Positions 23,821 through 34,439 of a stretch of DNA of 64,000 nt are shown here, in pieces. The DNA is from Trichaptum fuscoviolaceum (taxonomy: Eukaryota > Basidiomycota > Agaricomycetes > Hymenochaetales > Trichaptaceae). The stretch covers positions 186,001 through 250,000 of the forward strand of contig CAJSYZ010000005.1 in NCBI GenBank assembly GCA_910574455.1, written 5' to 3'. The stretch's first letter is position 1, and the number at the start of each line of letters is the position of its first letter. Below the pieces are notes generated by a model. That model was not told the origin of the DNA. It made no database searches and saw only the letters and a list, made by a program, of their open reading frames with translations. Position numbers and translations under genes: made by a program.

Positions 23821-24358
23821 CATGGTCAATGATGAGCTTCGACATCACTTGTAAGTATCTAGTCTTATTCTTTTCCAAGTCCATATGCTTGTTTCCTTAC
23901 AAGTGTCCGATACAAGTTAGATACCCGCTGCAAGTCGAGCCTGTCCTCTGTCTCATATTTTCGTGAGTCCCTGGTCTGTATCTTACTGTACTATTACTGA
24001 ATCAAGTACGACTTATAGTTATCTTTATGCAATAACTCTCTATTTGGACATATAACGTTCGTGCCTCTAATGACATTGTTGTTAACTTAAGCTAATAGTA
24101 ATACTTTTTACCTTTTACTTTTATGATCTACTTTACGACACGACTCTGTCTCTTTTGTCTTATAATTCTCACGACTACTGATGTATAACGCAATCCAATT
24201 CGTTCTGTAAATACTAAACTATGACATAACCTGACATAATAAACCTCTTTATATGGAAATGCATCGTATGTGTGAATCGGATACAAGTCCAAATAAGGAA
24301 ATGAATCGGATACACTGTAATGACAGATTACGATACAACTTATGAGCTGAGGTGCCTG
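23821..24358. repeat. Right (type B) terminal region of KDZ copy 1
   Basis: Non-coding DNA running to the inverted terminal block. It ends with AGGTGCCTG at 24350-24358, followed by TSD GTGTTTG at 24359-24365. Nearly identical to 57585-58125 read in reverse. Confidence 0.75.
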
Positions 24359-24365
24359 GTGTTTG

Positions 24366-25046
24366 TAAAAGACTTGATCTACCAGTGTAGGGTAAGTGGT
24401 TTCATTCTGTATCGCACCCCACCAGATAACGAGCTTCTCTCGTCATCAGCCAAGCAACCCCCCGTCATTGTCAAGTTGCAACAGCCTTGCTCAAATTCTT
24501 CACAATAACTTACTTCAAGCGTGCCACTTCATCCCTCCGTCCAATGAATAGCTTTGTTCTGGACCATCATGCGCTACTCAAGCTGCAATGTGATGATGAC
24601 CCAACAGACCTAGCAATGCCGACTTGTGAAAGGCTTTTACGTCAGATGCCTACTAGCAAAGCTCATTGACTCTAAAATGCCGACGGTCACGTCAAACATC
24701 TGACTACGAGCGCGATGACTGGTGCGTACGCCCTCTCTTCCCGGATCTTAGTGACTCAAATACCTCTTCTTGCACGCGAGATCGCTGAACAAATGCATTC
24801 TGGGAGGACATCAGCAGGAAAGAAGGGATCCGAGAGTGAGAGACAGTCGGTTCGACATCGCAACGAGGATGGGTCCCCTCAACAGGCTCAACTTCAACTT
24901 GGACCCTGAGGCCTCGGCCTCTTCCGACTCGGAACCGTGGGAGGGTTTGGGTACTAGTAGGAGACTGCAAATAACTTAATAAGTCACAACAACATTTAAA
25001 TTCAAGTTGAGGCCCACCGTGACTACGACATCAATTCTCCTGGAAG
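24366..25046. other. Intergenic, upstream of a QPFID-family gene
   Basis: No exon recognised. Originally continuous with the DNA before 3516, since the KDZ element split this intergenic region. The last 80 bases form the 5' leader of the gene starting at 25047. Confidence 0.4.
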
Positions 25047-26653
25047 ATGTCTATGGAAACCCAACAATCATCTAAAGACTCTCGAATATCCAGCAAGGCG
25101 AACAACAGTCATGTTTCGTATCCATCACAGGCCGATGCCATGATCGCAAACCTTCAGTTGTCCCATGACGTTCCGTGCCACATCATGGACCTCATCCTCT
25201 CCGTAATCACTCGTCCGGACTTTGACACCAAACAGGTGAAGCTACGCAAATCGATAAATGTGGTAGAGATTGAGGAAGAGAGTCGTTTAAAAGATAGGTT
25301 GACGGTCGTGCACCAAAGGACTTTCGGTGAAGATGGTCGAATCGAGCAGGCTGGCTTTCCCGAGTTCGTTTTGCATGAAGTCTTGGACATTCTCCACGCT
25401 GAGCGTTTGGCCGCGATCTGGTCTAGCTTCAAAAGAGGTTACGATAAGGAGTCGGTTTATAAATCAGGGGACATATACGAGGACCGGGTCCTAAAGGAAA
25501 TGAGCCTTGTTCATCGATCTTGGACCATTCCTTCTCAGAAAGCACTTGGCCGGATTCTCTTTGTCAATAAGCCGGCAAACGAGATGCGCCTCCCAGTCCG
25601 GAAATCAATCTTCGGTCCTTGGACGACTGTTGCCGCTCTTCATCTGTACTGCGGCATGGATGACGAGGCAGCATACGATGAATATTACTTCTCTTACGAT
25701 TTCCGGGAGGAGTACCTCCAATGGTTCGAAACCTTGCACCGCATTCTTGTGGGCTTCACGAATCTCAGAAGCATCTGGATCCAGAGCTATGCCCTATTCT
25801 TTACCAAGTGGGCTAACTTCACGATAAGGGAACTGCTTCACCGAAACACATATCTAAAGGATGTTACGCTATACGTGGAAGACGAGAAAGAGCCCTTTAT
25901 TCTCGATCCTCTGGCGGTGGTCTCCAATAATTTAAAGCATCTCAAGACTTTGAATATAAGAGGAGCGAGGTTCTCTGATACAGCCCAGGGAAAGCCGATG
26001 CAAGGAATGGATCTCTTGCATTTGAATAGTCTGACGATAAAGTGCAGTTTTCCGTCACCCGAAACTGACCTGGAAACGCTGCGTGTACTATTTACCCTCT
26101 CAAAACCTTGCTTAGAATCATTGTGCATCGTCTGTAGCTACCACCACGACCTCAAACTCGAAGAGATCACAACACGATTGTTTCCTTCTGCACAATGCGC
26201 CGACACCTTCGGGCAGCTCCGCTCCCTGCGCATCAATAACGATGATACAGAGTTCCAATGGTTAAAATGGATTGTCCCGTATCATATGATTCCTCTAACC
26301 TCAAGGACATCACTCTTGACGTGGATATGTCCTTTACCGCGAACGCTTTATCCCTCATACCCATGACTATCCGGAGCCTTAACTTACGAGTTACGAATGC
26401 AAGATGGTGGGAGGTTGAGGCAATTACTGTTTGGATGAAGGATATCCGGGAGCCATTTTCCTCCAATCACTTTTCTGACCTGAAAGCATTTTCATTACGC
26501 GTTTCGCAGGGGCACTACCAATACTGGGGTTTTGTGTTCGATGAATCACTCCAGCAGGAGGCACAGAATATGCGCGATCGAATTGATGAATTCGAGGACT
26601 CATTGCAATGTCTTTGCCGCAGCGCTGGTGTAGAGTGTTCCCTAGAGCTATAG
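25047..26653 (+). pseudogene. QPFID-family gene with one frameshift
   Basis: Begins MSMETQQSSKDSRISSKAN and follows the family through SQADAMIANLQLSHDVPCHI, GFPEFVLHEVLDILHAERL, LVHRSWTIPSQKALGRIL and SIFGPWTTVAALHLY. The frame is lost between about 26278 and 26296, in the WLKWIVPY...SNLKDITL block. The remaining C-terminus continues in another frame (26258-26653) to the family ending CRSAGVECSLEL. No intron signals explain the shift, so a small indel is likely. About 530 residues would be expected. It is closest to the neighbour at 26994, which suggests a tandem duplication. Confidence 0.75.
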
Positions 26654-26993
26654 GTTCATCAAAGTTCACTGCATGTACAGAGAGGTTAATGATTTTGTTG
26701 TGCCTCCGGATAATTAATTATTAATAGCCGTGTTGGCTTTATGACACGATGCGCTCTGGGTTCTTGACCCGTGCTCGGTGAAGCAAGTTCACGACGCCGC
26801 AATTTTTCACTGCTACCGAGTACTAGGTGCAAAGAGAACGAGACTCTGAGAGGGGCCGAAGCGCCGAAGCGGAAGAAATGTCAGTGTTGAACGTGGGAAA
26901 ACGTGCTGCCATCAACTTGAAGATGACTCGACACTGTCTTCAAGTTCCTTGTCTTACAGATTTGAAAATTCAACAACAGTTCTTCTCTAAAAG
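26654..26993. other. Intergenic between two tandem family members
   Basis: 340 bases with no exon. Contains the 3' flank of one family copy and the promoter/leader of the next. Confidence 0.4.
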
Positions 26994-29112
26994 ATGTCCT
27001 CTGACAACCAACAGCCATTCATAGAATCTCAGGCTTATAACAAGGCAAATTCCAGCTATGTTTCGTTCCCGTCGCAGGCCGATGCCATGATTGCAAGCCT
27101 TCAGCTATCCCACGACGTTCCGTGCCATATCATGGACCTCATCTATTCCGTGGTCACTCATCCGGACTTTGATTCCAGAGAAGTGACACTGCGCAACTCG
27201 ACAGACGTGATTGACATCGTGGAGGAGAATCGGATGAAAGATCGGATGGCTGTTGTGCACAACAGGTCCATGAGTCGTGATGGTCGGATGGTGCAAGCAG
27301 GCTTTCCCCAACTCGTTCTGGACGAGGTACTAGACATCTTCCACGCCGAGCGTATGGCTTCCATCAGGTCTAGATTCGAGAAGCTCCTATCTGCCGAATT
27401 GGCGCGTTCATCGATGTGTATTGAAGAGGACGGCATCCTAAGCAACATGAGTCTCGTCCATCGATCCTGGACGTTTCCATCACAGAAAGCACTGGGCCGG
27501 ATACTATTTTTCAATAGACCAACAAGTGAACTTGCAAACCTCATTTCGCCGGTACGAAAATCAATTTTTGGTCCGTGGACAACAGTTGTCGCTCTACAAT
27601 TGTTCGCTCGTATAGACCAGTCCGAGTACGATGACTTCTATTTTCGTGAGGAATACCGGGAAGAGTTCCGTCAGTGGTTCGAAAACCTGCATCGCATTCT
27701 AGTTGGTTTCACGAACCTCAAATGCGTTTTCATACAAAGCTATGCCTCGTTTTTCACCAATTGGTCTAATCACACGATAGGGGAACTATTTCGACGAAAC
27801 ATATATCTGGAGTGGGTTACCCTACACGTCTCGACTTACAGCGAACCATTCATTCTCGATCCTCTATTAGAGAACTCCAGAAAATTAGAGTTTCTAGAAA
27901 CTTTGGTTTTAGAAGGTGCCAGGTTCTCGGATAACACCCGAAGAAGAGCTTTGCAAGAGGCAGGCTTCGGACACCTAAGGCTGCGCTCGGATCCGTTGCT
28001 TGACGGAGCAACGATAGCTTTATAAGGCAATCCGTTGCTTGGGGGGGTCGTGGGAATTGTTGCTTGAGGAGAAAGGTGCTCGGTGCACTGTTGCTATGAT
28101 GTAATTGCTACAATGTGACATCCTCGGGTTCGGACATTCCACTTCTAGAAATGAGTGACTCGTTATATGCTATCTTCTTGCTGATCATTCTTATCACAAA
28201 CTCTCAAGATTTCTCATATATATCTTAATTTATGTAAACAATATACTATAAAAGCTTAGAAACCAAATTACAGTATCCTAAAATTGAGAAATAAAATTCA
28301 AGATGAAACCAAGCTCCGTGACATGTGTGACTGCCATTCTCGGAGCATTACCGGAGCAATAACTTGTTGCTACGAGAAACTCCGGAGCACTTCCGGTGAC
28401 CCCCGGCGAAGCAACAGGAGTCGTTGCTCCGTCAAGCAACGGATCCGAGCGCAGCCTAAAGAATTTGACGCTGAAGCGTTCCCGATCATATTGCGCAATT
28501 GACCTGGAAACGTTGTTACTACTGTCCACTCTCTCCATCCCTCGCCTGGGATCGTTGTGCTACAATGCTGACTCCAATATAGGACGCATTTTTGTCACAA
28601 TATCGGAAATAAAACGGTTATCTGCTACTCAGTGCACCGTCGCGTTCGGTCAGCTCCGCTCACTGCACATTATCGACGAAGAATCAGCAGACGAATTGTT
28701 GAAATGGATTGGTCCATACTGCGCACTGCTCAAAGTCTTCACTCTCGATACAAATTTAACCTTGTTTGCCAAATCACTGCCCCTCATACCCGCGACAATC
28801 CAGAGTCTTAACCTACGAGTCGTACCTACGGAATGGATGCGGGTCGCACAAGTTGCTGATTGGATGAAGTGCATCGTGGAGATCATTTCCTCCAGATACT
28901 TTTCGGGACTGAAATCACTTTCGTTATCTCTCTCGGGAAAACTCTTGAAACCCCGGGAGAGAGATGAATCTCACCAGCGGGAGGAGCACAGTCTGCTCGA
29001 CCAACTGCAAGGATTCGGGGAATCGATGAAATGTCTCTGTGAAAGCGCTGGGATAGCATGCTCCCTCAATCTACAACTTCAGTGTTCATGCACAGATCAT
29101 TTGCTTCCATAA
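26994..29112 (+). pseudogene. QPFID-family gene split by a MITE
   Basis: The N-terminal part (26994-27978) reads MSSDNQQPFIESQAYNKANS through MASIRSRFEKLL, LVHRSWTFPSQKALGRILFF and SIFGPWTTVVALQLF to EAGFGHL. A 478-bp element then interrupts it. The frame resumes after 28459 with NLTLKRSRSYCAIDLETLLL and runs to the family C-terminus (CLCESAGIACSLNL) and a stop at 29112. Taking out the element and one 3-bp TSD leaves an open frame over the junction (GFGHLKNLTLKRS), so the gene was intact when hit. As it stands the translation stops inside the element at 28025. Function of the family unknown. Confidence 0.8.
27979..28456. mobile_element. 478-bp MITE, PIF/Harbinger-like
   Basis: Terminal inverted repeats of 36 bp start GGCTGCGCTCGGATCCGTTG. 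A 3-bp direct repeat TAA flanks it (27976-27978, 28457-28459). Three-base TWA duplications are typical for PIF/Harbinger. There is no coding capacity. GTTGCT and CTCCGGAGCA words recur inside the arms. Confidence 0.8.
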
Positions 29113-30005
29113 TATTGGCTTTCATGTATGTATGTTGCTTCAAATATCCCTTCGAAACACACGGGTCGGGTTTTATTACAGTGCTCTCCTGCGTTTCGAC
29201 TTTGTTTTATGTACTTTGGAAACTGAGTCATGGTGATTCGAGTCAAGTCTTTCACAACTTTATTTTGGTCGTCGTGATGTCGTACAGCCTGAGAGAGCAA
29301 GAATGATAGAATGACCTCCGAGCCATCTGCACTTAGTACTTTAGGGCAGGCTGCAACATTCTCGCACAACTTCAGGAACTCCAATTTCTTCTCCGTTTCT
29401 TAACCTTGAACCACGATCATCCCGCCTCAAGATCTCTACGTCAAGGTGTATCGATATACCAAGTGTTAATGCACAAGTCCGTTGATCTCATTTGACATTT
29501 TAAGGCGTTCGGCGACTTTCTCAGGATGTCAGCGCCCTCAATTCATCTGGCACTGCGCGATGATCGCTCTACAGCCACTTTACGTTTCCTTTCTGGAGCC
29601 TTGTTATTGGCAGGCTGCTCCTAAAGTCACAGATATCCAGTTCAAATTGCTCTCGACGCTGAGCTCATTTTTCTTCCATGTTTTGCACAATTTCCGCAGC
29701 GCTCACGAGGACTGCCTCGTGGGGTCACTGCCTCCAGGTCCGGAAGTATTTAGTGCGCTTGTGGCCAGACGCCGACGCCCGTTTCTCGCTTTCTCAACAA
29801 ATGGTGACCTAGCGGCCTTAGAGAGCGAATTCGGTCCGAACAGTCGTCATTCATAACACTCTGACCTGGCAAGCGAAATCAGCAGGCGAAACGGATTGCC
29901 TTATGGGCGGCGCTCATCATTGACTATGCAGCTAATCGCGTCCTGCCCGGACCCGGTTTTATCTATCTACCCCTTGGCGCCTTCGTCTCTTGTACATCGA
30001 CCATC
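29113..30005. other. Intergenic, upstream of the GT90 gene
   Basis: No exon that I can defend. A 124-residue frame at 29482-29856 shows no recognisable domain. The last 120 bases contain the promoter and leader of the glycosyltransferase gene. Confidence 0.4.
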
Positions 30006-32310
30006 ATGCCAGAGAAGTCGTCGACGGCGTCGATGCAGTCTGCAATCCCACATTCTCGATGGCAAGGCCTGCTCTTCTACATCTCTGTGCTTGTCGTATT
30101 CTTCCAAGTCGGTATCTACGCGGCCCAGAGGAAGTCACCATATCCAGCTCCTCATGCGGGTCCAAGCGCTCTTCGAACCCCTATTGTGCCTGGTCAGCAG
30201 GTGACAGACCATCCTATCCCGTCTCTCATGGCCGATGCGGAGGACAAATTTCGGAGCAAGTTAGCTAGGCAGAGCAAGACACTCGAAGAGGCCGTCGAGG
30301 AATACAAGAGGCGATACAGCCGTGACCCACCGAAGGGCTTCGACGAGTGGTACAGCTTTGCTCGTGCAAAGAGTTTCAAGCTCATCGACGAATTTGATGC
30401 GATCAACGAGGATCTCGCTCCATTTTGGGCCTTCTCGGGTGAGGAAATGCGAAGACGGGTAGATCAGGTAAGCATGCCATAGCTTTTGTTTCAATCTATC
30501 TTACGACTAGCGCAGGTCGGACATCTCCCGTCCATTAATCTTGTACGGGTCAGGAATGGCACCGTCACAACTCTAAGGCTTGCGAACAACATCGGTCAGG
30601 ACAGAGAGGTCAGTGCACGTGCACACGGTTTCAGACGGATGATCGAAAAGGTTGGGGATAAGGTGAGTTTTTCAATCTGCGCATTTTATAGGATTTATCC
30701 GAACTGTGTGCAGCTCCCAGATATGGACTTTCCAGTCAACGGGAAAGCAGAAGGACGTATCCTTGTACCATGGGAGCACAAGGAGTACCCAGAGCTTTCT
30801 GCGCAGGACACGTCTGGTGGGCGGCTATCTTTTGCGTGTTATTCGGTTCACTAACAATGTTTCTGCCCAGGCGGAATTGAAGCGGTCCTGGGCAAAGATT
30901 TCACTGCAGATTGGCGGGGTCGAGGAAATGTCTGGGAACAGTGGCGGCGCACTTGTCCTCCGAACTCAAAAGCCCGGAAGCATTTTGCGTCGATCAAGAA
31001 TCACAACCAGGCGCTTCGCGTTACAAACCACTTTCAGTCGCTGGACACAAGGTTCGCCGGTCAAAGCCCTTCGTCTTCCGCCACCGACGACGTGACATTC
31101 GCTGAGCGCGTCGATGACAAGTTCGACTTCTGCGAGCACCCCTCGACGCACTACCAGCAGGGGCATTTCTTCTCCGACTGGCGCACGATCTCCGTTCTCT
31201 ACCCGGTGTTCTCCCCCGCGAGGGCGCAAGGATACGCAGACATCCGTATTCCCAGTCATTACTATCATCAGGCTACTCCCTCGTATTCTTATGGATGGGA
31301 TACGCTCAATCTGAGGGGAAAGGAAACGGATGCCATGGAGGTGGCTTGGGAGAACAAATCGGACATCGTGTTCTGGCGTGGGGCAACAACGGGTGGCGGT
31401 AACTCACCCGCTGGGTTTACCGCCCAATATCAACGCCACAGGTATTTTGTTCTCACCCATTTGTCATTTCACTGATTCTCATTAAGCGGTTCTTTTTTTT
31501 TTAAGATTTGTGCGCATGGCGAGCTCGAAGAGCACAGAAAACCGGACGATTGTGTTCCCACTGCCACAGAACAGAGCATCATCCGAGGCGTATGCGACAG
31601 CGCAGGTGCCGATCGAGAAGCTGAATGAAGAGATCATGGATGTTGCGTTCGTGAAGCATCTTGGGCGTGACACCTACCCAGGCGGGCGCGCCGCCCTGCG
31701 AAAAGACCATCGCTTCGCCAAATCTGTGCCGCTCGGGCATCACTGGCAATACAAATACCTCGTTGACGTGGATGGGATGGGCTACTCTGGGCGCTTCTTC
31801 GCGTTCCTGGCGTCTGACAGTGTTCCTTTGAAGGCGACTGTGTACGAGGAGTTCTGTTCGGACTGGTTGCAGCCCTGGTGAGCGCCGACTCGAATGGTTG
31901 GACTTGACTTCATTTGAGCTGACAGATGTCCAGGCTGCATTATATTCCGCTCTCGCAGAAGTACGATGAGATATACAATATCTTTGCGTTCTTCTCCGGC
32001 CCAACGCCGTCGATGCTCGAAGCTGCTAACAAACTCTCGACATCGAGTGACGACCAGACGCTTAAAGACAACCAGATCCTACTGCGGCGCATCGCACGCG
32101 CGGGGAGGACATGGAAGAAGACGATGGGCCGCCCAGCAGATATGGAAGGTACGTGTACAAGGTAGCGTTCTGACAATTTTCAATCGTGTCTAAATCGACC
32201 TTTTTCCTTAAATAGTCTACGTATATCGTCTTGCTTTAGAGTGGGCGCGGCTATGGGCTGATGATAGAGATAGCATGGCTTATCATCCTGACCAAGACGC
32301 GCAGACATGA
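30006..32310 (+). CDS. CAP10-type glycosyltransferase, GT90 family
   Basis: Seven exons (30006-30467, 30516-30662, 30714-30816 approx., 30869-31441, 31506-31877, 31934-32148, 32216-32310) encode about 650 residues. A short cytosolic head is followed by one hydrophobic segment at residues 21-40 (LLFYISVLVVFFQVGIYAA), a type II signal anchor. A coiled stem with KTLEEAVEEYKRRYSRDPPK leads into the CAP10 domain: GFDEWYSFARAKSFKLIDEF, then SDIVFWRGATTGGGNS and the family signature YKYLVDVDGMGYSGRFFAFL followed by SDSVPLKATVYEEFC. Such proteins are Golgi enzymes; cryptococcal relatives transfer xylose to capsule or glycans. The exon 5/6 junction makes the conserved Trp before LHYIPLS. A partial duplicate lies at 52900-53810. 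Confidence 0.85.
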
Positions 32311-33448
32311 TCTTCAGTTTGATGATGCTGTAGACGATGGGCTTGCGTAAGACACTGATATGGTATACATAATATTCATAATTATCTGTAGCGTTCCTTT
32401 TTTTATTCCGACGGTGATCGTGACTTCGTTCGTGCAAAACGAGAGACTCTGCTATATACTACATGTATATGCAATGAAGTCGAGGTATCCAGTAGACGAG
32501 ATATATTTTTGCGCAATTGCCTGTACTATCTGATTGATTTCCTTGCTGCTTTCGCGATCCGGGACAGGCACTAGTCACTTTGCGACTACTTCCCTAGCCT
32601 GGTCGTAAGTTTGAATCGACAATATTGATATTGGTGATAATCTCGATACATTGGCAAAAGATCTCAGTTTACTCCATGTGCATATTGTTTATGTACTTCT
32701 GCGAACTTACGACATCAAATTCCTTAATTCTTGCCTTGAAAGTCAGTTCATTTGATAGAGTTGAGTAGCACCAGTACGTCTGCTCGTCTTTGAATGAGGA
32801 TATGTAGTACATACATATTGTATATATATTGTCTCACGATTAAGCAATGCCAGCAACTGAGTTGACACAAGATATGTCAGGACTAAGTCAGATTGATCCT
32901 TCAGACACGACTTGGAGATTATATGGATCGTAACACGACTTGCCGCGACTCGAACTCGCGACTCGCTTCGAGCTCTGGGCCGCTTTACGGTCTTCTTTGC
33001 CGGGGCCAATGCGTACCCTCGCTCTCGCTCAAATAAATTCGGGGGCTTCGAGCTCGACTGCGTTGAGAAAAAGGAAAGCAGAGAGAGGACGGGGGACAAA
33101 TGAAGTTGGGGTCTGTAAGTTGGGCCCGGGTCCTCGGGAAAGATGAAGTCAGTCTCAGGCTGCCACAGGCAGTGAAAGGAAGAGTGGACCACGGTCGCGG
33201 ATACGCGCAGAGTTTGGGCAAGCCATAAAACACCAACAAGCCATTTGTCCATCATGATTCTGTACTTCGCTGCTGCAAAGCTCGCCCGGGACCCAGAAAC
33301 CTGAGTTACAACTAGTAACGCAGGTCGCCTTTCTCGGGCAATGGAAAGCCGTGCTCTCGCATGATTGGGATGATATGAGTTTCGCCCGCGAGGATTCGTC
33401 GATTCGTGCTCACTGGCACCATCATTGGCAGGGAATGATGAAGGGCGG
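32311..33448. other. Intergenic, after the GT90 gene
   Basis: The first 150 bases share the GT90 3' flank with the duplicate near 52900. Otherwise no exon is supported. A 302-residue minus-strand frame (32743-33651) overlaps the SKT5-derived repeat and looks like a chance frame. Confidence 0.4.
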
Positions 33449-34430
33449 GGCGGGGCGTTCTCGGGAAGAAGGAATGGCTGGGCGGGGACGATAGCACAGG
33501 GGACGAAAAGCATGTACGCTATAGTAAACACGACCGTGCCACTACCTTTGTCCGGAGGCGGGTCACCTCCACGCCAGCGGTATTCTCCTCCTGCAGGTCC
33601 TTCAGCTTCGTCGTCAAACGGCCAGCCAAGCTTGACCGCCCCCTTGCCCACTGTCGCTTCTCTTCAAGCCGCCCTCCCTGCCATCCAAAATCTCAGCGCA
33701 GACCCACAAAGCAAGGTCGCATGGTGCTGGGTCGTCCAACAGCTCGTCAACCGCGTGACCGTCGCGTCCAACCATCTCCTAACGCGTCTGCAAGCGCATC
33801 GAGCGGCACAGGAACCGACCTCCCCACAGGGCCTGCACGCACCGCAGACCCAGCGCTGGCGCGTCTCGCAGACATCGCCGTACCGCTCGTCATCCAGCTC
33901 TCCTCCTCACCCTCTACGTCTGCTTTACCTGCGCGCCTCGCTAAGCGCGTCGGGCGCCTTCAAGTTCCCCGCACACCTCCCGCCCAACGATCCGGAAGTT
34001 CGAGCTCGTCAAGCACGCGTCGTCGCGTCCATCTCGTCTCCAAACGCGTCGAGCAGTATCCACTGTACACGAATCCACCTCATTCATCCCCGCGGCCGTC
34101 CCGATCCTCCACAACGCCACAACGCCACAACGCTCGCGCACGACGTCATATAAATCCGGTGCAGTAAGCACTACCCGCCAGCGAGCGAGCCATCAAGATG
34201 GGTATGGCGTCGAGTGAGAGGGTCTCGTCTGGTGCGGAGGGAAAGTTTGAGTGAGGGCTGGCGTATCCGTTATCCGTTTGCGAAGGAGGCGGCGATGCCG
34301 GTCTTGCCGAGCGCGGAGTTTGCGATGGCGAAGGGGGAACGGGACGCAAAAAGATGTGCACAAGGGCCAAGGCTCGGGGGCGGTACAAGATGTTCGGTCG
34401 TCGCTTCTTATACTGATATCCATTCAGGAA
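33449..34430 (+). pseudogene. Decayed partial copy of the SKT5-like gene
   Basis: From 33449 the DNA closely follows 42140-42760 of the gene at 40327-44370: SMYAIVNTTVPLPLSGGGSP, SPPAGPSASSSNGQPSLTAP, ASLQAALPAIQNLSADPQSK and LVNRVTVASN. Frameshifts follow, and scattered pieces of later Sel1 repeats appear near 34080-34130 and 34240-34350 (LPSAEFAM). The N-terminus, most Sel1 repeats and the CaaX tail are missing. It is a duplicated, non-functional fragment. Confidence 0.8.
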
Positions 34431-34439
34431 TAACTACAC

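Larger units (their letters stand above)
3516..24358 (+). mobile_element. Giant KDZ-superfamily DNA transposon, copy 1 (20.8 kb, with nested insertions)
   Basis: The left end begins CGATCTCCA followed by CAGCTCATAAGTTGTATCG. The right end is the inverse of CAGGCACCT followed by the same inner sequence. About 72 bp starting at CAGCTCATAAG are perfectly inverted between the ends, while the outermost 9-10 bp differ. A 7-bp direct repeat, GTGTTTG, flanks the element at 3509-3515 and 24359-24365. The same two end types are seen at 47074/49601 with a different TSD (AACCTGC) and at 57585, so they belong to the element. Inside are a CxC2-KDZ transposase (19821-23587), a divergent Spt5-like gene, an HMG-box/AT-hook gene, a tandem gene pair and two nested elements (10637-15202, 17003-18400). 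Without those two the element would be about 14.9 kb. Assignment to KDZ rests on the transposase. Confidence 0.85.

Noticed and set aside
3524..24349. Taking CAGCTCATAAG as the true element tip
   Set aside because: The 9-10 bp outside it are conserved between independent insertions with different flanks, and only the longer tips give matching 7-bp TSDs.
3516..24358. TET/JBP dioxygenase cargo, known from some fungal KDZ elements
   Set aside because: I searched translations for the HxD...H double-stranded beta-helix pattern and saw none.
32925..33000. tRNA-like T-arm (GTTCGAGTC on the minus strand)
   Set aside because: The B-box-like word is present but stem pairs mismatch and no A box or acceptor stem could be placed.
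32743..33651. 302-residue minus-strand frame
   Set aside because: Overlaps the decayed SKT5 fragment antisense, has no recognisable domain, and crosses GC-rich DNA where long chance frames are expected.
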